The notes: generated by a model from the letters alone, not told the origin. DNA of 54,929 bases from Parvularcula sp038745625 (GCA_038745625.1 JBCDLG010000007.1:1-54929), one strand, 5' to 3'. Counted from the first letter of the stretch, positions 1 through 9,124 are shown. Numbers and translations are program-made.

Positions 1-1671
1 CGGTGCTTTTCCGTCAATCTTAAGCCAGGCGGTGGTCCCTTCGGCGGGGGTTTGCGGCTCATCCGCACCGACGAACCGCGCACGACCCAGGCGAACCCCG
101 AGCCCATCAACAACGCCTTTGATGCCCTCGCCGGGCACCTCTGTCACCTCGCCCGCGATCGCGCCGCTGCCTGCGACCTCAGCAATGGAGCGGGCGACCG
201 GATGCAGCCCCGTCCTCGACAAAGCCGCAACAGTTCGGAAGTCGTCCGTACCAAGATCACCTTGATTGATCCAGTCGAGCCGTCCGGTCGTCAGTGTACC
301 AGTCTTATCGAAGACGATATGACGACAGCGGGCGAGGCGCTCCAGCGCGTTGCCGCTCTTCACCAGGATGCCGCGGCGGAACAGCTGACCTGTCGCGACC
401 ACCTGGACCGCTGGGGTCGCAAGGCCGAGGGCGCAAGGGCAGGTGATGATGAGAACGGCGGTCGCTGCCATGATCGCCTCACGCAGCTCCGCGCCGAGGA
501 GCAGCCAGCCGGCAAGCGTCACGGCCGCGAGCGTGTGGACGACGGGAACGTAAAGCCGTGCCGCCTTGTCCGCGAGCATGGTGTAGCGGTCCTTGGCCTG
601 CTGACCTGTTTCCACCAACCGGATGAGGTCGGACAGCAAGGATCCCGCCATATCGGCGGTCGCCTCGACGATGAGGCGTCCTGATATATTCTGTGTGCCA
701 GCAAAAAGATGATCATCGGGTGCTGCGACCTGCGGCGCGCTCTCGCCCGTGAGAAACGCGGTGTCGATGTCCGACCGCCCCTCAAGCACCTTGGCGTTGA
801 CGGGCAGTCGGCTGCCGGGCTGAAGCACCAAACGATCGCCCACGGCGATCTGCTTGGCGGTGATCGCCTCGGCGTTGTCTTGCTCATCAAGGCGCACGGC
901 CGTTGTCGCCTGCAGCGCCAAAAGGTCGTGGGCGGCCGATCGCGCGCGTCGCCGCAGGCGATGGTCGAGCCAGCGTCCGATCAGCAGGAAGAACAACAGC
1001 ATCACGGCGGCGTCGAAATAGGCGTGCTCGCCGCCATTCATGCTCTCAAAAAGAGAGACGCCCACCGCCAAGACGACGGCGAGCGAAATCGGAACATCCA
1101 TATTGGCGCGCCGTCGCCGCAGCGCGTTCCAGGCCGAGGAGAAAAACGGCCGACCGGCAAAGGCCACGGCGGGGATGGCGATCAGCGCTGAGACGAGATG
1201 CAAGAGCGCCCGCGTGGCCTCACCCATCTCCTCGCCATTGGTCGCCCACACCGAGACAGAGAGAAGCATGATGTTGGCCGAGGCAAACCCGGCCACGGCC
1301 AAGCAACGCAGCAAAAACCGTCCGTGCTCATCGGCTTCTTGCTCCGTCACTGTGGGATCAAAGGGCACGGCGGTGTAGCCGAGGTCAGCAACGGTTTCGG
1401 TGATGTCCCGCGATTTGAGCTCGCCGCGCCAAGCCACGTGAAGCTTGCCTGAGGAGAGGTTGAGCCGCGCGGCCGTGACGCCCGGAAGCGCGGTCAGGCT
1501 CCCTTCGATCTTCGATATACAGCCTGCGCAGCGCGCGCCGGTGACAGCCAGTTCCAGGCTTTTCTCACCATCCTTGTCCTGAACAAAGGGTGCTGGATCA
1601 GCGCGCGTTTGGTCATGCGCGGGCGGCGCAAGTTGGGATGGGCACCCAAGACCACCATCGATCGGCGTCAT
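1..1671 (-). CDS. ccoI: cbb3-associated copper P-type ATPase CcoI/FixI (3' end cut by window)
   Basis: Copper-exporting P1B-type ATPase of the inner membrane, known in this family to supply copper to the cbb3 oxidase. The frame stays open for 557 codons from an ATG at 1671 to the window edge with no stop; roughly 200 C-terminal residues are missing compared with usual family length. Visible motifs: N-terminal heavy-metal-associated domain with CAGC at residues 48-51, the actuator motif TGES, the transmembrane metal-binding motif TCPCALGLATP (CPC at 411-413), the phosphorylation motif DKTGTLT with D455, and the HP dipeptide near residue 489. The start lies 2 nt after the ccoH stop, so it belongs to the ccoNOQPGHI transcript. 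The context separates it from general CopA pumps. Confidence 0.95.
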   Translation of the reverse strand, partial: MTPIDGGLGCPSQLAPPAHDQTRADPAPFVQDKDGEKSLELAVTGARCAGCISKIEGSLTALPGVTAARLNLSSGKLHVAWRGELKSRDITETVADLGYTAVPFDPTVTEQEADEHGRFLLRCLAVAGFASANIMLLSVSVWATNGEEMGEATRALLHLVSALIAIPAVAFAGRPFFSSAWNALRRRRANMDVPISLAVVLAVGVSLFESMNGGEHAYFDAAVMLLFFLLIGRWLDHRLRRRARSAAHDLLALQATTAVRLDEQDNAEAITAKQIAVGDRLVLQPGSRLPVNAKVLEGRSDIDTAFLTGESAPQVAAPDDHLFAGTQNISGRLIVEATADMAGSLLSDLIRLVETGQQAKDRYTMLADKAARLYVPVVHTLAAVTLAGWLLLGAELREAIMAATAVLIITCPCALGLATPAVQVVATGQLFRRGILVKSGNALERLARCRHIVFDKTGTLTTGRLDWINQGDLGTDDFRTVAALSRTGLHPVARSIAEVAGSGAIAGEVTEVPGEGIKGVVDGLGVRLGRARFVGADEPQTPAEGTTAWLKIDGKAP

Positions 1672-1673
1672 GC

Positions 1674-2177
1674 TCATTCGATGATAATCCGCGTTTCGGC
1701 CGAGAAAACCGGCTCGTTGCTGTCTTGCTCTGCCGCCTTAAGCGTGAGGTCCCAAGCGCCCCGGTCAATCGCGGCCAGGGTGGTTCGGTAGCGTCCGTCG
1801 CCAAGGCTGGTGAAAGCGAGCGGCTGGCGCCCTGAATCGGTCATAGGGCGGACGACCTCACCGGTTACGTCTGCGACGTAGACGGGTTCTCCCGCTCGGT
1901 CGACCAACCGTACAGTGATCGTTTGATCGGCATCGCTTTCGGGTACACCGATCAGCTGCATCCGCCATCCCAGGCTGGCCTGTTCCTCTTTGGTCTCCAA
2001 AACCTGGTTGTAGTGCAGACCCTGATAGTAAGATTTCTCAACCTCTTCGCCGGGGAAGCTCGTCACCGCCAGACGGACGAAGACCACATTGGTGACGATG
2101 ACGACGCCAAAGAAGCAGACGAACCAGATAAACACCTGGCGTCCGGTCAGTTGGCGCTGTTTGTCGTTCGCACTCAT
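1674..2177 (-). CDS. ccoH: cbb3 oxidase assembly protein CcoH/FixH
   Basis: A 167-residue, single-pass membrane protein needed for stable assembly of cbb3 oxidase. Residues about 15-35 form one hydrophobic membrane segment after a short charged N-terminus, followed by the FixH-type motif KSYYQGLHYNQ and a periplasmic beta-rich domain. It lies between ccoG and ccoI, the conserved order, with 2 nt to the ccoI start. A GGGATGAG ribosome site precedes the ATG. Nothing unusual is seen; identification rests on the motif, size and position. Confidence 0.93.
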   Translation of the reverse strand: MSANDKQRQLTGRQVFIWFVCFFGVVIVTNVVFVRLAVTSFPGEEVEKSYYQGLHYNQVLETKEEQASLGWRMQLIGVPESDADQTITVRLVDRAGEPVYVADVTGEVVRPMTDSGRQPLAFTSLGDGRYRTTLAAIDRGAWDLTLKAAEQDSNEPVFSAETRIIIE

Positions 2178-2219
2178 CGGCTCATCCCTGCGGGTTGGCG
2201 GATATCAAGGATACCTTGA

Positions 2220-3680
2220 TCATCGGCGCCTGCCACCCTGGTCTCTGACAAAATCGATAGAACGTTCGACGCGCTCTCCCGACTGACGATCCGTGAGCGT
2301 GATGGCGATGCTTTCCTGCCGGGTCGCCTCAGCGGGTAAGGTCAAGAACAGGCGGTATTTCACCTGCTTGTCGCCGTCGACGCTAAAGGTCATCCTGCCT
2401 TCGTCAACCTCAAGGCCGACAGCCGAGACGGTGAGGGTCTCTGGCCCTGCGACCTCGATCGAGAAGTCCCGTGCCGCGCTGCCTTTGTTGAGGACCCGCG
2501 CCGTGATGGCATTCCTTATCCGGCCGTCAGACAGTTGCGTGGCGATCACTGCACGGTCGCGTTCAATGCCGAACTCGACGTTTTCGCGAGCGAACAGCCC
2601 GACCAGCATGACCACGGAGACGACCGATAACACAGCTGCGTAGAGAATAGTGCGAGGACGGATAAAGCGCGGAAGCCGTTGTCGCTCCTCTGCCGTCGCC
2701 ACGTCGTTATAGCCAGTACCGTAAGCGATAAGCCCTTTCGGAAAACCCATCTTGGCCATCACCGAGTCGCAGGCATCGACGCACAGGCCGCAATTGATGC
2801 ACTCAAGTTGGTCGCCATCGCGGATGTCGATGCCCATCGGGCAGGCGACGACGCAGCCTTGGCAGTCGATGCAATCACCAAGCTCCGACCAGTCCTTGCC
2901 TTTCTTGTGCTTGCCGCGCGGTTCGCCGCGTTTGTGGAAATAGCCCACCTGGAACGTATCGGCATCGATCAGTGCACCTTGGATCCTGGGCCACGGGCAC
3001 ATATAGGTGCAGACCTGTTCTCGCATCAGGCCAGCGAGTGAGTAGGTGGTGAAGGTCAAGACACCGATAAAGATGTACGACGTACCCGGCGCTGTGCCTT
3101 GGAAAAGGCCCGCAAATACGGTCGGCGCATCGTGGAAGTACAAAACCCAAGCGCCGCCTGTGGCCATCGCGATCAGCAACCAGAGCGTATGCTTGCTGAG
3201 TTTTTTGGCGACTTTACTGGCGCTCCAAGACTCTTTCGCAAGCTTCAACCGTTTGTTGCGGTCGCCCTCAATCATTCGCTCAACAGCGATGTAAAGATCG
3301 GTCCACACTGTTTGTGGGCACGTGAAGCCGCACCAGAGGCGGCCCCATATCGCGGTCACAAAAAAGAGCGAAAGGGCGGCGAGGACCAAAACACCGGTCA
3401 CCAGATAGAATTCGTCCGGCCAGATCTCAATTCCGAAAAAGTAGAGCCGGCTGCCCGAGAAATCGACGAGCACGGCCTGGCTTGGCTCCTGCGGTGCGCG
3501 CGGCCACCGGACCCAGGGCAGGCCATAATAGACCCCAAGTGTCACGAAGAGGACGATCCACTTCATGACACGGTATTTCCCCTTGACGAGCTGCGGGTGG
3601 ATAGCCTCGCGCTTGCTATAGAGCTGCTGTTGCTCCGTGCCCGTCACGGGCTGTGCCTCGTCATAAGGCATGGCGGTCAC
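2220..3680 (-). CDS. ccoG: cytochrome c oxidase accessory protein CcoG/FixG (polyferredoxin)
   Basis: Membrane polyferredoxin of 486 residues; the family acts in copper delivery (Cu(II) reduction) for cbb3 biogenesis. Several membrane segments occupy the N-terminal half, with the conserved WCGFTCPQTVW stretch near residue 115. Two 4Fe-4S binding motifs follow, CIDCQGCVVACP at about 268 and CINCGLCVDAC at about 292, then a C-terminal Ig-like domain. The start is taken as GTG at 3680 because AGGAG lies 5-6 nt upstream; an ATG three codons later has poorer spacing. It follows ccoP by 11 nt in the same operon. Confidence 0.95.
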   Translation of the reverse strand: MTAMPYDEAQPVTGTEQQQLYSKREAIHPQLVKGKYRVMKWIVLFVTLGVYYGLPWVRWPRAPQEPSQAVLVDFSGSRLYFFGIEIWPDEFYLVTGVLVLAALSLFFVTAIWGRLWCGFTCPQTVWTDLYIAVERMIEGDRNKRLKLAKESWSASKVAKKLSKHTLWLLIAMATGGAWVLYFHDAPTVFAGLFQGTAPGTSYIFIGVLTFTTYSLAGLMREQVCTYMCPWPRIQGALIDADTFQVGYFHKRGEPRGKHKKGKDWSELGDCIDCQGCVVACPMGIDIRDGDQLECINCGLCVDACDSVMAKMGFPKGLIAYGTGYNDVATAEERQRLPRFIRPRTILYAAVLSVVSVVMLVGLFARENVEFGIERDRAVIATQLSDGRIRNAITARVLNKGSAARDFSIEVAGPETLTVSAVGLEVDEGRMTFSVDGDKQVKYRLFLTLPAEATRQESIAITLTDRQSGERVERSIDFVRDQGGRRR

Positions 3681-3691
3681 ATCTGCTCCTA

Positions 3692-4675
3692 TCAGTTCTC
3701 GCCTGGACCATTGCCTTGCGGCTCGATGAGTTGGCCAAAGCGCCGCATAGGCTCGTCAACACCGTCGTCGGGCAGGCTTGCTTGTTCGCTCTCGCCGCCG
3801 CCGAGCGCGTGCACATAGACAGCGAGTGCGGTGATGGTGGCGTCGTCAAGGCGATCGCTCCAATAGGGCATGACACCATGGCTAGGGGCATAGATCTGTT
3901 GTCTGATCGAACGCCGATCGGAGCCATAGAGCCATTCTGCATCGGCAAGGTTCGGCCCGCCGCTGGCGCGAACGCCGCGACCATCATCGCCGTGACAGAT
4001 CGCACACTGCGCTTGGAACAAAGGCGCAGCCCGTGCGACGGCCTCTTGATCGTCCTGGCGCTCACTGAGGTTCAGGACATAGGTTGTCATATCCGTGATC
4101 TGCTCCGACGTCAGAAGGCCTTGCTCGCCAAAGGCGGGCATCAGCGATGTGCGCGTTTCATCATTGTCGGCGCGGATGCCATGAAGAAGCGTCTGCTTGA
4201 TGTCCGAGAGGGTGCCTCCCCAGAGCCACACGTCATCGGCGAGGCTTGGGTAGCCACGGAAACCGCGCCCGCCAACACCGTGGCACGTGGCGCAGTTGTC
4301 ACCGAAGGCTGAGCGCCCGGCGGCCATGGCAAACTGAAAAAGCTCCGGATCTCGTTCGATTTCTTCGAGCGACGCCGTGGTCAGGAGGCGGTTGGCGAGT
4401 TCTGATCGCTCCGCCTGGGCCATGGTCATCTCTTCCGCCACATTGTTGCGGTCCGAGTGTCCTCGCAGACCGGGGAGGCCCGGAAAGCTCGGCATAAAGA
4501 TGCAATAGATCAGAGCCCAGAAAATCGTGGCATAGAAGACGATCAACCACCAGCGGGGCAGGGGGTTGTTGAGCTCCTTGATGCCATCCCATTCATGGCC
4601 GGTGGTCTGGACGCCAGTGTGGCCATCAACATCGGTGGATTCATGCTTACTCGGCTCAGTCGTCACGGTTGTCAT
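3692..4675 (-). CDS. ccoP: cbb3 oxidase dihaem cytochrome c subunit III CcoP
   Basis: Dihaem electron-entry subunit of cbb3 oxidase. After a short cytoplasmic N-terminus there is one membrane anchor (around WWLIVFYATIFWALIYC), then two periplasmic cytochrome c domains with CATCH near residue 127 and CAICH near residue 222. The frame is open further upstream to a TTG at 4708, but the ATG at 4675 is the first ATG; a GTG at 4666, better spaced from the GACGAGG ribosome-like site, is an alternative. The ATG start overlaps the ccoQ 3' end by 20 nt, implying coupled translation. Confidence 0.94.
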   Translation of the reverse strand: MTTVTTEPSKHESTDVDGHTGVQTTGHEWDGIKELNNPLPRWWLIVFYATIFWALIYCIFMPSFPGLPGLRGHSDRNNVAEEMTMAQAERSELANRLLTTASLEEIERDPELFQFAMAAGRSAFGDNCATCHGVGGRGFRGYPSLADDVWLWGGTLSDIKQTLLHGIRADNDETRTSLMPAFGEQGLLTSEQITDMTTYVLNLSERQDDQEAVARAAPLFQAQCAICHGDDGRGVRASGGPNLADAEWLYGSDRRSIRQQIYAPSHGVMPYWSDRLDDATITALAVYVHALGGGESEQASLPDDGVDEPMRRFGQLIEPQGNGPGEN

Positions 4676-4817
4676 CCTCGTCAAGAGCCATCCAAGCGGC
4701 CTGGTCAAAGGTCGCCCGGTTACGGGGTGAAAGGGCGTAAAGAAGGATCAAGGCGAACGCGGCCACGAAAAGAACAAGGCCGAAGGTCTGGGCGATGTCA
4801 GAAAGAAGAACGTGCAT
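4656..4817 (-). CDS. ccoQ: cbb3 oxidase small subunit CcoQ
   Basis: A 53-residue single-pass membrane protein read by hand on the minus strand (ATG at 4817, TGA at 4658-4656). It starts MHVLLSDIAQTFGLVLF, with one hydrophobic helix, then the family-typical YALSPRNRATFDQAA segment and an acidic tail ending DDNRDD. It sits between ccoO and ccoP as expected for ccoQ, 4 nt after the ccoO stop, and its end overlaps ccoP. CcoQ stabilises the complex in characterised systems. It is easily missed because it is so short. Confidence 0.9.
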   Translation of the reverse strand: MHVLLSDIAQTFGLVLFVAAFALILLYALSPRNRATFDQAAWMALDEDDNRDD

Positions 4818-4821
4818 GATC

Positions 4822-5604
4822 TTATCCGTCCTGCTGCTGATCAGTGTCAGCAGCGATCACGGTCTCGCTTTCGCCTGAGACGGTTTCAATGGGGGTCGTT
4901 GAAAAGTCCACCATGGTGCCAAGGACCTGAAGATAGGCGATCAGGGCTTCCATCTCGGTGATCTGCGTGTTGTCCGAGAAGTCTGGGATCGAAACACCAG
5001 GCCAACGCTCCTCAAAGCCTGAGAAGTCATCAACGAAAGGTGAGCCCGCCTGCATGCGCAGGTCATGCACCGCCGCCTCGATTTGCGCATCGGTATAAGG
5101 AACACCCACCCGACGATTGGCGACCATTTTTCCCGTGATCTTCTCGGCGTCGAGAACGCGCGTCTCAAGGAACGCATAGGGCGGCATGATTGATTCCGGC
5201 ACCAGGCTTCTGGGGTCCACAAGATGCTGACGATGCCATTCGTCGGAATACTTGCCGCCAACCCTAGCAAGGTCGGGGCCGGTGCGTTTGGAGCCCCATT
5301 GGAAGGGATGGTCATACATGCTCTCGGCTGCGAGCGAGTAGTGGCCGTAGCGCTCCACCTCATCGCGCAGGGGACGGATCATTTGGCTATGGCAACTGTA
5401 GCAGGCCTCGCGGATATAGATGTCGCGGCCCGCAAGTTCGAGCGGGGTGTAGGGTCTCACGCCCTCCACTTCTTCGATCGTGTTTTCGACATAGAAGAGC
5501 GGCGCGATCTCGATCAGCCCACCGATGGAGACCACCACGAGAATAGCGGCGACAAGCGGCCCTGAGTGTTTCTCGAGAAACGTATGACGGTTCATGATCG
5601 ACAT
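4822..5604 (-). CDS. ccoO: cbb3 oxidase monohaem cytochrome c subunit II CcoO
   Basis: Monohaem cytochrome c subunit, 260 residues. An N-terminal signal anchor (residues about 16-38) is followed by the CYSCH haem site at 68-72 and the family-specific QMIRPLRDEVERYGHYS segment; axial methionine candidates lie in the SIMPPYAFL region. The ATG at 5604 has GGAG 9 nt upstream; a second ATG three codons on lacks such a site. It starts 6 nt after the ccoN stop. Length and motifs match ordinary CcoO. Confidence 0.96.
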   Translation of the reverse strand: MSIMNRHTFLEKHSGPLVAAILVVVSIGGLIEIAPLFYVENTIEEVEGVRPYTPLELAGRDIYIREACYSCHSQMIRPLRDEVERYGHYSLAAESMYDHPFQWGSKRTGPDLARVGGKYSDEWHRQHLVDPRSLVPESIMPPYAFLETRVLDAEKITGKMVANRRVGVPYTDAQIEAAVHDLRMQAGSPFVDDFSGFEERWPGVSIPDFSDNTQITEMEALIAYLQVLGTMVDFSTTPIETVSGESETVIAADTDQQQDG

Positions 5605-5610
5605 CAGGAC

Positions 5611-7281
5611 TTACTCCGCAGGCGCCGCAGCAGGAACAGGTGCAGGATCGGCGTTGGCCGGATCAAGCTCACTCTGCCGCACACGGCCTTTCGCTGTTTG
5701 ATAGAGGTTGAAGCACATGATCAGGGAACCTGCGAGGTAGAGAACGCCGCCAAAGGCACGAATGATGTAGGGGATGTGCTTGGCTTCGACGGTCTCAACG
5801 AACGAGTACTGAAGGAACCCAAGCTCGTCATAGGCGCGCCATTGGAGCCCCTCGGTGATGCCCGCCACCCACATCGCGCAGATGTAGAGGATGATGCCGA
5901 GGGTCGAGATCCAGAAATGCCACTCCACAAGAGCGAGCGAGTAAAGCCGCTCGCGCTTCCAGACCCATTGGGTGAGGCAGTAAAGCGCGCCGAAGCTGAT
6001 GAAACCAACCCAGCCGAGGGCGCCTGAGTGCACGTGTCCAATGCCCCATTCAGTATAGTGCGACAGCGAGTTCACAGCTCGGACCGACAGTAGGGGGCCT
6101 TCGAAGGTCGACATACCGTAGAAGGCGAGGCTGACGATCATCATGCGGACGACGGGGTCTGTGCGCAGCTTATCCCATGCCCCGGACAGCGTCATCACGC
6201 CATTGATCATCCCGCCCCAGGACGGCATCCACAGCATGATCGAGAACACCATGCCAAGCGTCTGCGCCCATTCAGGAAGCGCTGTGTAATGAAGGTGGTG
6301 CGGGCCCGCCCAGATATAGATGAAGATCAGCGACCAGAAGTGCACGATCGACAGGCGGTAGGAATAGACCGGCCGGTTCACCCGCTTAGGGATGAAGTAG
6401 TACATGATGGCGAGGAAGCCCGCGGTCAGGAAGAAGCCCACCGCATTGTGTCCATACCACCACTGGGTCAGCGCGTCCTGCACGCCGCCGAAGAGTGAAT
6501 AGCTGCGGCTTTCAAAAAGTGAGACGGGAACGGCGAGGTTGTTGACCACATGGAGCAGCGCCACCGTGACGATAAAGGCGAGGTAGAACCAATTGGCGAC
6601 ATAGATGTGGGGCTCTTTCCGCTTCCACAGTGTGCCGAGGAAAACGAGAAGATAGGCAACCCAAACGATGGTGAGCCAAAGATCCGCATACCATTCAGGC
6701 TCGGCATACTCTTTCGACTGGGTGATGCCCATCAGATAGCCGGTGGCGGCGATGACGATGAAGAGATTGTATCCCCAGAACACAAACCAGGGCAGCGTCC
6801 CGCCAAAAAGCCGCGCTTTGGTGGTGCGCTGCACGACATAGAACGATGTCGCGACCAGGACATTGCCGCCGAAGGCGAAGATCACCGCCGATGTGTGAAC
6901 AGGACGCAGTCGGCTGAAGTTCAGCTGGGGGATGTTGGGCCAGGACAAAAACTCAGGGAAGGCGAGCTGAGCGGCGATGATGACACCGACGAGCAATCCC
7001 GCAACGCCCCAAAACGCCGAGGCGACAACGCCAGCTTTGACAACGTTGGTGTTGTAGACGTTGGGGTCGGGCCACTGACGGGACTGAAGTTGCAGCAGCA
7101 GCGCATAAAGCCCGGCAGCGAAGGCCGCCAGGAACATAAAGGCGTGGATTTGCATCGCGCCATCGGGTGTCGCGGCTGCCACCACGAAGAAGAAGAAGGC
7201 GCCGATACCCAGGAAGAAAGCCAGAAGAGGGACGTCGGTTCCAGATTCTCGGTACGGCGAGGGGGGCACTTGATGGTCCAC
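5611..7281 (-). CDS. ccoN: cbb3-type cytochrome c oxidase catalytic subunit I CcoN
   Basis: Haem-copper oxygen reductase of the C family, 556 residues and about 12 membrane helices. Conserved histidines are visible: RPVHTSAVIFAF and HVHSGALGW (haem ligand regions), WWYGHNAVGFF, and the copper-site GPHHLHY. It reduces oxygen to water at low oxygen tension and pumps protons. First gene of the ccoNOQP-GHI operon; an FNR/FixK-type palindrome lies 62 nt upstream of the ATG. Both length and motifs are normal. Confidence 0.97.
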   Translation of the reverse strand: MDHQVPPSPYRESGTDVPLLAFFLGIGAFFFFVVAAATPDGAMQIHAFMFLAAFAAGLYALLLQLQSRQWPDPNVYNTNVVKAGVVASAFWGVAGLLVGVIIAAQLAFPEFLSWPNIPQLNFSRLRPVHTSAVIFAFGGNVLVATSFYVVQRTTKARLFGGTLPWFVFWGYNLFIVIAATGYLMGITQSKEYAEPEWYADLWLTIVWVAYLLVFLGTLWKRKEPHIYVANWFYLAFIVTVALLHVVNNLAVPVSLFESRSYSLFGGVQDALTQWWYGHNAVGFFLTAGFLAIMYYFIPKRVNRPVYSYRLSIVHFWSLIFIYIWAGPHHLHYTALPEWAQTLGMVFSIMLWMPSWGGMINGVMTLSGAWDKLRTDPVVRMMIVSLAFYGMSTFEGPLLSVRAVNSLSHYTEWGIGHVHSGALGWVGFISFGALYCLTQWVWKRERLYSLALVEWHFWISTLGIILYICAMWVAGITEGLQWRAYDELGFLQYSFVETVEAKHIPYIIRAFGGVLYLAGSLIMCFNLYQTAKGRVRQSELDPANADPAPVPAAAPAE

Positions 7282-7342
7282 GGAACACCTACGAACTGCG
7301 TAATGGTTCTCGTCGGTCTAGCATCGCGGCGGTAGGGCGGCT

Positions 7343-7356
7343 TTGATCCGCGTCAA
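7343..7356. promoter_or_regulatory. FNR/FixK-type binding site upstream of ccoN
   Basis: The sequence TTGATCCGCGTCAA is a 14-bp palindrome, one base per half-site at most from the FNR/FixK consensus TTGAT-N4-ATCAA. It lies 62 nt before the ccoN ATG, at a distance fitting class II activation, and also 35 nt before a divergent small gene. Low-oxygen activation of cbb3 genes by FNR/FixK is well established; operation here is inference. Confidence 0.85.
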
Positions 7357-7390
7357 GTCTTTGCTCGCGAAACCCTGTAGACCTGCTGAA

Positions 7391-7687
7391 ATGGTTCCTG
7401 TGGGCGTCATGAGTCCTCGATGCGGTCCCTATATTGGACTGGCGGCAGCCGTGATTGCGGCGGCTCCCCTTGGCGCGTTCGGCGCTCTGGACACGGAAGA
7501 GGATATCATCATGGTGGCGATCTGCACCTCCGATGGTGCGGTCAGGATGATGCCGCTCTCGCTTGATCCCGAAGACGAGCCAGCGCCCGCTCCCAGCCAC
7601 AGCCCTATCGGTTGCCACGCGCCATGCCTTGTTGAGCGGCGCGATGGTCCGGATGCGGTGCGACGGCTGGGGCCGACCAACGTCTGA
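7391..7687 (+). CDS. small putative secreted protein divergent from ccoN, unknown function
   Basis: A 98-residue reading frame (ATG at 7391; an ATG at 7409 is an alternative). A hydrophobic stretch GLAAAVIAAAPLGAFG near the N-terminus looks like a signal peptide. The mature part is acidic then proline-rich (PEDEPAPAPSH), and holds cysteines at CTS, CHAPC. Small proteins of this general build occur near cytochrome oxidase loci in alphaproteobacteria, but I cannot name a family. It shares the intergenic FNR box with ccoN and converges on hemN 23 nt downstream. No clear ribosome site is seen, so both start and expression are uncertain. Confidence 0.55.
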   Translation: MVPVGVMSPRCGPYIGLAAAVIAAAPLGAFGALDTEEDIIMVAICTSDGAVRMMPLSLDPEDEPAPAPSHSPIGCHAPCLVERRDGPDAVRRLGPTNV

Positions 7688-7709
7688 GACTGGTTGTGTC
7701 AGCCGCTGT

Positions 7710-9059
7710 TCAGACCGCTGGCGATGCGAAGCGGCTCTGACCAAGCGCGTACGGATCGAAGGTCGCCGCCACGACTCGGGCCAGCGGCCGCGCGTCAGGG
7801 TGGATCACGATGTCATCGCCCTCAATGGCGACGATGTCGTCGGCCACCAAGGGCAAGAGGCGCTCCATCACCTGGCTTTGTTCAGCTCCGGAGCCGTCGA
7901 TCGCATCAAGATAGGCATCCATGCTGCCGCGCATGTCGCACAAAAGGCGCTTCAGCCATTCGCCAATATCTTGATCGCGTGCGGACGCAACAACACCCTT
8001 AGCAACGGGCAGTTGGCCTCTTGCGATTTTATCCCTGTACGCAGGGAGGTTCTTGTCGTTCTGCACGATTAAGCCGTGAACAGAGCTGATCGCGCTTGCG
8101 CCGACGCCAATCACAATGCCGGCTTGGTCCTCAGTGAAGCCTTGGAAGTTGCGGTTCAGCCTCTGGCCGTGCGCGGCTTCCGCGATGGCTGTTCCAGGGC
8201 GGGCGAAATGGTCAAAGCCGATCCGCTCATATCCCGCGCTCTCAAGACGAAGGGCTGCGTCCTCGGCCAAAACATGCCGCAGCGACCGCGCGGGCATCAT
8301 CTCCTCGGGGATGAGCCGTTGGTGGGGAAGCTTGGACGGCATATGCGCATAGCCAAACAGCGATACCCGATCCGGCGCGAGCTTCACCACCTCATCGATT
8401 GTCCGGCGGAAGGTACAAAGCGTTTGATGTGGCAGCCCGTAAAGCACATCGAGGCTGATATCGGACACGCCTGCCTGCCGAAGATCCTGCACGCACGACC
8501 GGACCATGCTTGGCGGCTGTATACGGTTGATCGCCTTTTGCACTTTGGCGTCCAGGTCCTGAACACCGATCGAGAAGCGCTTGACGCCAAGCTCGACCAA
8601 ATCTGTGATCTGATCAGCGTTAGAGAGGCGCGGATCCACCTCCATCGCGATCGGCACCGTATCGAGGGTGCCGAAGACGGCCTCGACCGCCGTGAGCAGC
8701 CGTCTCACATCCGCGCCTGAGAGAATATTCGGTGTACCCCCGCCAAAATGGATATGCGAGAGCGCGCTCCGACCCGAGAGCGTCCCACCGATGATCGCAA
8801 TTTCGTCAATCAGGTCATCAACGTAAGAGCGGATGCGCTGATCGCTGTTCTCCACCCGCATATTGCAGCCGCAATAATAGCAAAGCTGCCGACAGAAAGG
8901 GATATGCACATAGAGCGAGACCGGTTCATCCTCACCAATCGCGCGCAGACTGCGGGCGTGCTCATCTCCTCCAACATCGTTGGTAAACTGAAGAGCTGAC
9001 GGGTAGCTCGTGTAGCGAGGGACGTTGAGCGTCAGATACTTTTGCCAGGCGGTACGCAT
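7710..9059 (-). CDS. hemN: oxygen-independent coproporphyrinogen III oxidase HemN
   Basis: Cytoplasmic radical-SAM enzyme that oxidatively decarboxylates coproporphyrinogen III to protoporphyrinogen IX without oxygen, in haem synthesis. 449 residues. The HemN signature PRYTSYP is at residues 14-20, and the 4Fe-4S/SAM motif has C56, C60, C63 and C65 (FCRQLCYYCGC), which distinguishes true HemN from HemW-like paralogues. HIHFGGGTPN follows. A FixK-type box lies 34 nt upstream, fitting joint regulation with the adjacent cbb3 operon, which needs haem under low oxygen. Confidence 0.95.
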   Translation of the reverse strand: MRTAWQKYLTLNVPRYTSYPSALQFTNDVGGDEHARSLRAIGEDEPVSLYVHIPFCRQLCYYCGCNMRVENSDQRIRSYVDDLIDEIAIIGGTLSGRSALSHIHFGGGTPNILSGADVRRLLTAVEAVFGTLDTVPIAMEVDPRLSNADQITDLVELGVKRFSIGVQDLDAKVQKAINRIQPPSMVRSCVQDLRQAGVSDISLDVLYGLPHQTLCTFRRTIDEVVKLAPDRVSLFGYAHMPSKLPHQRLIPEEMMPARSLRHVLAEDAALRLESAGYERIGFDHFARPGTAIAEAAHGQRLNRNFQGFTEDQAGIVIGVGASAISSVHGLIVQNDKNLPAYRDKIARGQLPVAKGVVASARDQDIGEWLKRLLCDMRGSMDAYLDAIDGSGAEQSQVMERLLPLVADDIVAIEGDDIVIHPDARPLARVVAATFDPYALGQSRFASPAV

Positions 9060-9092
9060 GCGCGAGACCTAGCGCAGGGGACAATCGGCGCT

Positions 9093-9106
9093 TTGATATC
9101 GCGCAA
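9093..9106. promoter_or_regulatory. FixK/FNR-like box upstream of hemN
   Basis: TTGATATCGCGCAA fits TTG-N8-CAA, the core FixK/FNR spacing, with a perfect left half-site TTGAT and a weaker right half. It lies 34 nt before the hemN ATG on the minus strand. Weaker than the ccoN box but at a sensible place for an anaerobic haem gene. Confidence 0.6.
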
Positions 9107-9124
9107 AGGCGATGCGCGCGTCGC

